Source of the DNA: Lentisphaeria bacterium UBA1784
Lineage (GTDB): Bacteria > Verrucomicrobiota > Lentisphaeria > Victivallales > Victivallaceae
Direction of reading: 5' to 3'
Assembly (NCBI GenBank): GCA_002315455.1
Contig: DCGG01000049.1
Span: 684 to 7,673, forward strand
DNA length: 6,990 nt
The notes below the pieces were generated by a model. That model had not been told where the DNA came from, searched no databases, and saw only the letters and a program-made list of their open reading frames with translations. The first letter of the stretch is position 1; the number at the start of each line of letters is the position of its first letter. Positions 1-4,080 of the stretch are shown piece by piece. Made by a program: the position numbers and the translations under genes.

Positions 1-32
1 CAGAGCCAGTCGAAAAGATCAATTTCTGACAT
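1..32 (-). CDS. Possible start of a further minus-strand gene (partial, runs off the left edge)
   Basis: On the minus strand an ATG at 32-30 opens a frame reading MSEIDLFDWL to the window edge. It begins 27 nt after the stop of the beta-helix gene, the spacing expected for a next gene in the same transcript, and no terminator hairpin lies between. The weak point is the ribosome site: an AAGGA lies directly against the ATG with no spacer. A TTG 12 nt further in (reading MIFSTGS in another frame) would be better spaced. Only ten codons are visible, so no product can be named and the start is uncertain. Confidence 0.25.
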   Translation of the reverse strand, partial: MSEIDLFDWL

Positions 33-59
33 TCCTTTTCTGCGGCGTTGAGCGGAAAT

Positions 60-1277
60 TCATTTCTCCAGCGCCTTTTCCAACTGTCCGCCGAAGAGGG
101 CGAAAAGTTTCGCCTTGAACTCCGCCATCTCCTTTTCCGGGACGGCGCAATCGGCACTCAAACCGGGCAGTTTGGGAACGTTTTTATAGCCGCTGATCCG
201 GCAGTCGGAGAAGGTGACTTCCGCATCATTTTTCGGATGGAACAGGAAATCCGCCTTCGGTTCGCGGTTGATGCAGACGAGCCTGTCGAACCGGGCCTTG
301 CCGTTGCTGGGGACAATGGAGATCCCGCCCCGGGAATCTCCGTTTACGCAGACGTTTTTGAAACTCTGCATGCCGCCGTCTTTGGGGAGGTAGAGGTCCC
401 GGCCGAGCGTCCCCTCGATATAGGCGTTTTCATGGGTGGCGTTGACGAGGGCGTGGCAGATCCCGGTGGAGTTGCCGATGCCGACGTAGTTGCGGATGAT
501 GAGTTCCACGCCTTCGTGTCCGCTGATGCCGTCGTCTCCGCACTCTACGGCGGCGATGTTCTCGAAAGTGATCTGCCTGGCATCGTGGTGGATGTTGAAG
601 CCGTCATTCCAGAAATGTTTGGCGATGACATTCCGGATGGTGATGCAGCCGTTCTTCCCGGAAAACTGCACCCCGCCGTCACAGCGGAAGGGTTCGCTCC
701 AGCGGACGAGATCGGCGGCGGTCGCCTTGTCGTCCAGCCGGACGTACTGATCGAAGAGATGCTGTCCCCTGTTTTGGGGATCGGTGTCGATGATGGTCCA
801 TTCGCCGGGCTTCAGCTCTTCGGGCGACTTCCATGGAGCCTGCCCCTTGGGGAACTTGTTGAAGCGCCCCATGCGCTGACGCTTGCCATCAACCACCATG
901 AAGTAGCGGTTGATCATGTTGATCCCGTCCTTGCGGGTGCGCTTGAAAAGTCCGGGGGAGACGGGAGTCCACTCTCCCGAATGCAGGGGTTTGACGCCGA
1001 GGAAGATGTTGTTCATCCCGTCGAAGACGATGGGCTTTTCCGGGGTGCCGAAGACGCCGCGGAAACTCACGCTCTGGACGATGGGGCGTCCCGCCGGAAG
1101 CACGAAGATGGTATCGCCCGGTCTCGCCCGCTTGATGGCGGTGGAGATGTTGCGCCACGGAGAAACTTTGGTCCCGGCGGCTCCGTCATCTCCCGTATCC
1201 ACGGCGACGTAAAGCCCGGCGGCGCCCGCCGTCATTCCCGCCAGCAGAACCGGTAGAAGAAGCATTCTTTTTTTCAT
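60..1277 (-). CDS. Secreted right-handed parallel beta-helix (pectin-lyase-fold) protein
   Basis: The protein has 405 residues. It starts with a signal peptide: basic MKKR, a hydrophobic stretch at 5-17, and likely cleavage in the AGAAG segment near residue 20. Residues 23-63 match the N-terminal cap common to extracellular beta-helix proteins (YVAVDTGDDG, then a GT..SPW..I..A...A.PGDTI.VL.AG pattern). Residues about 201-369 are a series of short strand-turn repeats rich in N and G with the landmarks NDGF, CGDDGISGHEG and GGISI, which is how parallel beta-helix coils read. The C-terminus (381-405) looks like an amphipathic helix. Such folds house polysaccharide lyases, glycosidases and carbohydrate-binding proteins. 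No catalytic signature of one family was recognised, so the activity is open; action on a glycan outside the cytoplasm is inferred. The start at 1277 is preferred over an in-frame ATG at 1355 because AAAGGA precedes it by 8 nt and the signal peptide begins there. It is divergent from the oxidoreductase. Confidence 0.88.
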   Translation of the reverse strand: MKKRMLLLPVLLAGMTAGAAGLYVAVDTGDDGAAGTKVSPWRNISTAIKRARPGDTIFVLPAGRPIVQSVSFRGVFGTPEKPIVFDGMNNIFLGVKPLHSGEWTPVSPGLFKRTRKDGINMINRYFMVVDGKRQRMGRFNKFPKGQAPWKSPEELKPGEWTIIDTDPQNRGQHLFDQYVRLDDKATAADLVRWSEPFRCDGGVQFSGKNGCITIRNVIAKHFWNDGFNIHHDARQITFENIAAVECGDDGISGHEGVELIIRNYVGIGNSTGICHALVNATHENAYIEGTLGRDLYLPKDGGMQSFKNVCVNGDSRGGISIVPSNGKARFDRLVCINREPKADFLFHPKNDAEVTFSDCRISGYKNVPKLPGLSADCAVPEKEMAEFKAKLFALFGGQLEKALEK

Positions 1278-1285
1278 CGGCAAGG

Positions 1286-1291
1286 TCCTTT
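1286..1291 (-). promoter_or_regulatory. Ribosome binding site of the beta-helix gene
   Basis: On the minus strand AAAGGA ends 8 nt before the ATG at 1277. It decides the start: the longer frame from 1355 would add 26 residues ahead of the signal peptide. Confidence 0.75.
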
Positions 1292-1352
1292 CCGCATTGT
1301 TTTGAAACCCCGGAGCGATGCGTGTTTTGTGGGATTTCCAGAGAGAAAACAT

Positions 1353-1391
1353 CAATATTTGACATCTTTTTTGATATTTGACATTTTTTTT
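1353..1391. repeat. Two-copy 19-nt tandem repeat in the divergent promoter region
   Basis: The segment ATATTTGACAT occurs at 1355-1365 and again at 1374-1384, each followed by a T-tract. The repeat unit is 19 nt and the two copies differ at about three positions. Each copy contains an exact TTGACA (1359-1364 and 1378-1383), but no convincing -10 box lies 16-18 nt downstream of either. The block sits between two divergent genes, 76 nt upstream of the beta-helix start and 109 nt upstream of the oxidoreductase start. A pair of regulator-binding sites or a bent upstream element is possible; the role is inferred. Confidence 0.6.
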
Positions 1392-1414
1392 TCAGGAAAA
1401 TCGCGCCGGAGTAT

Positions 1415-1443
1415 TTGCTATTTCCCGCATAATTTATTACATT
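1415..1443 (+). promoter_or_regulatory. Weak candidate promoter for the oxidoreductase
   Basis: TTGCTA (1415-1420), a 17-nt spacer and TACATT (1438-1443) each match four of six sigma-70 consensus positions, giving a start near 1450 and a leader of about 50 nt. CATAAT at 1428-1433 is a better -10 on its own but has no -35 partner. The region is clearly AT-rich and must hold a promoter, but this exact assignment is tentative. Confidence 0.25.
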
Positions 1444-1485
1444 CTATACCGGAATGCAAATTTCACTCCAACGTTTCTCAAAAAA

Positions 1486-1491
1486 AAGGAG
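1486..1491 (+). promoter_or_regulatory. Ribosome binding site of the oxidoreductase
   Basis: AAGGAG ends 8 nt before the ATG at 1500. It decides the start: the open frame extends up to an ATG at 1302, but those 66 extra codons fall in AT-rich intergenic DNA and precede the first strand of the Rossmann fold. Confidence 0.85.
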
Positions 1492-1499
1492 AGATCGTC

Positions 1500-2813
1500 A
1501 TGAAGAAGAAAACCATCAAAATCGGATTGATCGGCGTCTATCACCGGGGACAGCTGGGACTGGAGGCCCACCGCCCGGAGGAGGGATTCGAGGTCGTCAT
1601 CGGCGCGGACGTCTCCAAGGACAAGTTCAAGGCTTTCGCGGAGAAGGTCCCCAAGGCCAAGCAGGTCCTGGACTGGCACAAAGTCATCAACGATCCCGAA
1701 GTGGATGCCGTTTTCGTCACCGTCCCGGACTTCATGCATGAAGAGGTCGCCTGCGCCGCTCTCGAAGCGGGCAAGGCCGTCTATCTGGAGAAGCCCATTG
1801 CCATCACCATCGAAGGCGCCGACCGCATCCTCCGCACCGCCTACCGGACCGGCTCCAAACTCTTCCTCGGGCATAACATGCGCTATTTCTCCAGCATCCT
1901 CAAGATGAAGGAGGTCATCGACTCCGGCATGATCGGCGAGGTCCAGTGCGGCTGGTGCCGTCACTTCATCAGTTACGGCGGCGACGCCTACTTCCGGGAC
2001 TGGCACTCCGAGCAGAAGTATTCCAACGGACTGCTGCTGCAGAAGGGCGCCCACGACATCGACGTGATGCACTGGCTCATGGGATCCTACACCAAGCGCG
2101 TGGTGGGCATGGGCATGCTTTCGGTCTACGACAAACTCCCCCGCCGCAAGCCGGACGAGGAGGTTGACGTTTACAAGATCTGGAGCGATGCCAACTATCC
2201 GCCCGTGGAACTGAGCGGTTTCTCCCCCGTCATCGACGTGGAGGACCACAACATGGTGATGATGCAACTGGAAAACGGTGCCCAGGCCACCTACGTGCAG
2301 TGCCACTATGCGCCGGATGCCGAACGGAACTACACCTTCATCGGTACCCGGGGCCGGGTGGAGAACATCGGGGATTTCGGCGACTGCAACATTCACGTCT
2401 GGACCACTCGCGGGCCCCGGGCTACGCCGGACATCATCTACCATCTGAAGCCTGAAACCGGTTCTCACGGCGGCGCCGATCCGAAGATCATTTCGGCGTT
2501 TCTGGAGTTCATTCGGGACGGCAAGGCGCCCAGCACCTCCCCCATTGCGGCGCGGATGGCGGTGGCGACCGGCGTGCTGGGACACTACTCCATGCGGCAC
2601 GGCAACGTCCCGCAGGACATTCCCTCGCTGGAGCCGGAGCTCATAGCCTACTTCGAGAACGGTCAGAAAAAGGCCGTGAAAGCGGCCCCGGCCAAAAAGG
2701 CCGCGCCTGCCAAGAAAACCGCTCCGGCGAAGAAGGCCGCCCCTGCCAAGGCCGTGAAGGCCGCTCCGGCCAAGAAGGCGGCCCCGGTGAAGAAGGCCGC
2801 AAAGCGGAAGTGA
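1500..2813 (+). CDS. Gfo/Idh/MocA family NAD(P)-dependent oxidoreductase with a Lys/Ala/Pro-rich C-terminal tail
   Basis: The 437-residue cytoplasmic protein has no signal peptide. Residues 5-125 form the Rossmann domain: KIGLIGVYHRGQLG is a variant of the glycine-rich dinucleotide loop, D37 at the end of the second strand favours NAD(H) over NADP(H), and EKP (97-99) supplies the family's conserved lysine K98. Residues about 126-387 form the alpha/beta substrate domain, with QKGAHDIDVMHW at 181-192. H185 matches the family's catalytic-site histidine. The aspartate four residues before it in inositol-dehydrogenase-type members is Q181 here, followed by K182, a variation found in other subgroups. 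Family members oxidise or reduce hydroxyls of sugars, inositols and sugar acids, or assist in glycoside cleavage; the substrate cannot be told. Residues 390-437 are a strongly basic low-complexity tail not normal for the family. A terminator follows 18 nt after the stop, so the gene appears monocistronic. Confidence 0.93.
   Translation: MKKKTIKIGLIGVYHRGQLGLEAHRPEEGFEVVIGADVSKDKFKAFAEKVPKAKQVLDWHKVINDPEVDAVFVTVPDFMHEEVACAALEAGKAVYLEKPIAITIEGADRILRTAYRTGSKLFLGHNMRYFSSILKMKEVIDSGMIGEVQCGWCRHFISYGGDAYFRDWHSEQKYSNGLLLQKGAHDIDVMHWLMGSYTKRVVGMGMLSVYDKLPRRKPDEEVDVYKIWSDANYPPVELSGFSPVIDVEDHNMVMMQLENGAQATYVQCHYAPDAERNYTFIGTRGRVENIGDFGDCNIHVWTTRGPRATPDIIYHLKPETGSHGGADPKIISAFLEFIRDGKAPSTSPIAARMAVATGVLGHYSMRHGNVPQDIPSLEPELIAYFENGQKKAVKAAPAKKAAPAKKTAPAKKAAPAKAVKAAPAKKAAPVKKAAKRK
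2667..2810 (+). repeat. Segment encoding a degenerate KKAAPA hexad tail
   Basis: Codons 390-437 of the oxidoreductase encode 48 residues with about 17 Lys, 20 Ala, 6 Pro, 3 Val, one Thr, one Arg and no acidic residue. The core is a six-residue period (KKAAPA, KKTAPA, KKAAPA, then interrupted copies). Third codon positions vary between copies (AAA/AAG, GCC/GCG/GCT, CCG/CCT), so this is not a fresh DNA duplication. The composition resembles the tails of histone H1 and of bacterial H1-like proteins, which bind nucleic acid through charge. Confidence 0.9.
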
Positions 2814-2831
2814 TCTTTCCCGATCTGCACC

Positions 2832-2863
2832 GGCAGACTCCTTTTCGGGGGTCTGCCTTTTTT
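2832..2863 (+). terminator. Intrinsic terminator after the oxidoreductase
   Basis: A 10-bp stem pairs GGCAGACTCC (2832-2841) with GGGGTCTGCC (2848-2857), with a single G-T wobble and a 6-nt TTTTCG loop. Six T residues (2858-2863) follow directly. It begins 18 nt after the stop codon and separates the oxidoreductase from the regulator operon. Confidence 0.93.
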
Positions 2864-2916
2864 ATGTTTTTTCCGGAGGAGACGCTACATCTGCAGAGAT
2901 CCCGCAGCGCTTTTCC

Positions 2917-2945
2917 TTGACAAATTTTTGATGGAGTGATATATT
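2917..2945 (+). promoter_or_regulatory. Sigma-70-type promoter of the regulator-hydrolase operon
   Basis: An exact TTGACA (2917-2922), a 17-nt spacer and TATATT (2940-2945, five of six consensus positions) form a near-ideal housekeeping promoter. Transcription should start near 2951-2953, giving a leader of about 47 nt before the ATG at 2999. It lies between the preceding terminator and the regulator gene. Confidence 0.85.
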
Positions 2946-2951
2946 ACAATA

Positions 2952-2969
2952 AACTTGGGCATCCAAGTT
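2952..2969. promoter_or_regulatory. Palindromic operator at the transcription start of the regulator operon
   Basis: AACTTGGGCATCCAAGTT is a perfect 7-bp inverted repeat around a 4-nt centre. It starts at or next to the predicted +1, where a bound repressor would block transcription. Its size and arrangement (ACTTG, central bases, CAAGT) resemble operators of AraR-type GntR/LacI chimeras, whose sites are short palindromes of the form TTGT...ACAA. The regulator encoded just downstream is the obvious candidate to bind it. The inverted repeat could also form a small hairpin in the leader RNA, but no T-run follows, so it is not a terminator. Confidence 0.7.
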
Positions 2970-2988
2970 GCGGGTACGCTTCTGGAAC

Positions 2989-2993
2989 GGAGG
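2989..2993 (+). promoter_or_regulatory. Ribosome binding site of the regulator
   Basis: GGAGG ends 5 nt before the ATG at 2999. It decides the start: an in-frame ATG at 2936 lies inside the promoter, upstream of the predicted transcription start, so it cannot be used from this promoter. Confidence 0.85.
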
Positions 2994-2998
2994 TTTGC

Positions 2999-4063
2999 AT
3001 GCACATTGAATCCACGACGCCTTCACAACGGCTCTATGAGACGCTGCGGGAGGAGATACGGTCCGGTTCCCTCTCCGGAAAACTGCCCTCCATCGCCCAG
3101 CTTTCCCGGCGCTTCGGCGTCTGTTCCAACACCGTCAAGAAGGCCATCGACCATCTGAAACACTACGGTCTCATCTACGGTCAGCAGGGCAAAGGGACCT
3201 TCGTCCGCCGGCAGGAACCGCGGGGAGCCATCGGCATCGCCATCACCGCTTCGCAGCTTATGAATCCCTATTTTTTCCGGCTTTTCTCCACGGCTCAGAA
3301 GCGGCTGGAGGAGGATGGGTACAGCGTCCGCACCGTGACACTGGCGGAGCAGATGCTTTCGGACCCGCTGGAGGGACTTCTGCTCACCGACCTTTCGCCG
3401 TGGCGCGAGGAACTCCCCCGGCTGCTGAAGCGTTTCTCCGCCCGGCGGATCGTGGGGATGTACGGCCCTAGGATTCCGGGATTCACCATGGTGGTCAACG
3501 ACGACAGTTTCGGCGGGTTCGCCGCCATGGAGTACCTCTACCGCATGGGGCACCGGCACGTGGGGATCATCGCCAGGGATCTGAATTACAGCGACAGTTC
3601 CTTTGCGTTCCGGCATCAGGGCGTGGAGGATTTTCTGGAGGAGCATCCCGACATGAAGGCGGAACTGCGGACAATCAAAGAGGATATTTCCGGAGATCTC
3701 GCTGCGAAGGACAGCGGTTCCGTCGCCGGACTTCTGCTTGCGGAGCATCCGGAGATCACCGCCATTTTCGCCTTCACCGACGTGCTGGCGCTGGGCGTGT
3801 TGACCTTCTGCCAGAAGCAGGGCATCCGGGTCCCGGAGGACCTCTCTCTGCTCGGCTACGACAATCAGGATTTCTCCCAGCTTCTGAATCCGCCCCTGAC
3901 CACGCTGCAGGAGGATGCTGCCGGCGTGGCGAATGCCGCCGTGGATCTGCTGGAGGAGCCTCCTGCAGACCCCGGCCGCTACCGGAAACTCCCGTCCCTC
4001 ATCGAGCGGGAGAGCGTCCGGTTACTCAATCCCGCTGAAACCGGATCATCATTCCGAAAATAA
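2999..4063 (+). CDS. GntR/LacI hybrid transcriptional regulator (AraR-like architecture)
   Basis: The 354-residue cytoplasmic protein joins two modules. Residues 8-69 are a GntR-type winged helix: YETLREEIRSG helix, LPS turn at 29-31, QLSRRFGV followed by the recognition helix SNTVKKAIDHL (43-53), and the wing GQQGKGTFV (61-69). Residues about 75-345 are a LacI-type periplasmic-binding-protein fold that senses a small ligand, usually a sugar: GIAI...NPYFFRLF near its start, FGGFAAMEYLYRMGHRHVGII in the middle, and TDVLALGVLTFCQKQGIRVPEDLSLLGYDNQDFSQLLNPPLTTL near the end, all standard for the family. Such chimeras normally repress sugar-use genes until the inducer binds. The hydrolase gene follows after 17 nt, so the two are almost surely one transcript, with the palindrome at 2952-2969 the likely autoregulatory operator. 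The inducer is unknown, presumably a product of the neighbouring enzyme. Confidence 0.94.
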   Translation: MHIESTTPSQRLYETLREEIRSGSLSGKLPSIAQLSRRFGVCSNTVKKAIDHLKHYGLIYGQQGKGTFVRRQEPRGAIGIAITASQLMNPYFFRLFSTAQKRLEEDGYSVRTVTLAEQMLSDPLEGLLLTDLSPWREELPRLLKRFSARRIVGMYGPRIPGFTMVVNDDSFGGFAAMEYLYRMGHRHVGIIARDLNYSDSSFAFRHQGVEDFLEEHPDMKAELRTIKEDISGDLAAKDSGSVAGLLLAEHPEITAIFAFTDVLALGVLTFCQKQGIRVPEDLSLLGYDNQDFSQLLNPPLTTLQEDAAGVANAAVDLLEEPPADPGRYRKLPSLIERESVRLLNPAETGSSFRK

Positions 4064-4080
4064 AATAAGGAAGTTCCAAC

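Noticed and set aside
48..1256. 402-codon open frame on the plus strand
   Set aside because: It lies antisense to the beta-helix gene, has no signal peptide or domain pattern, and its composition (rich in D, G, V, A, E) is what GC-rich codons give when read on the other strand.
1401..1420. Sigma-54 (-24/-12) promoter around GG (1408-1409) and GC (1417-1418)
   Set aside because: The GG and GC are separated by 7 nt instead of the required 10.
1302..1499. 66-codon upstream extension of the oxidoreductase
   Set aside because: It is in frame but intergenic in base composition, and the AAGGAG at 1486-1491 marks the start at 1500.
1437..2600. 387-codon open frame on the minus strand
   Set aside because: Antisense shadow of the oxidoreductase, whose Rossmann and EKP motifs are unmistakable on the plus strand; the shadow is rich in H, V, D and G without any fold pattern.
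2864..2920. 18-codon small open frame (reads MFFPEETLHL...)
   Set aside because: It starts directly after the terminator T-run with no ribosome site and ends within the -35 box of the next promoter.
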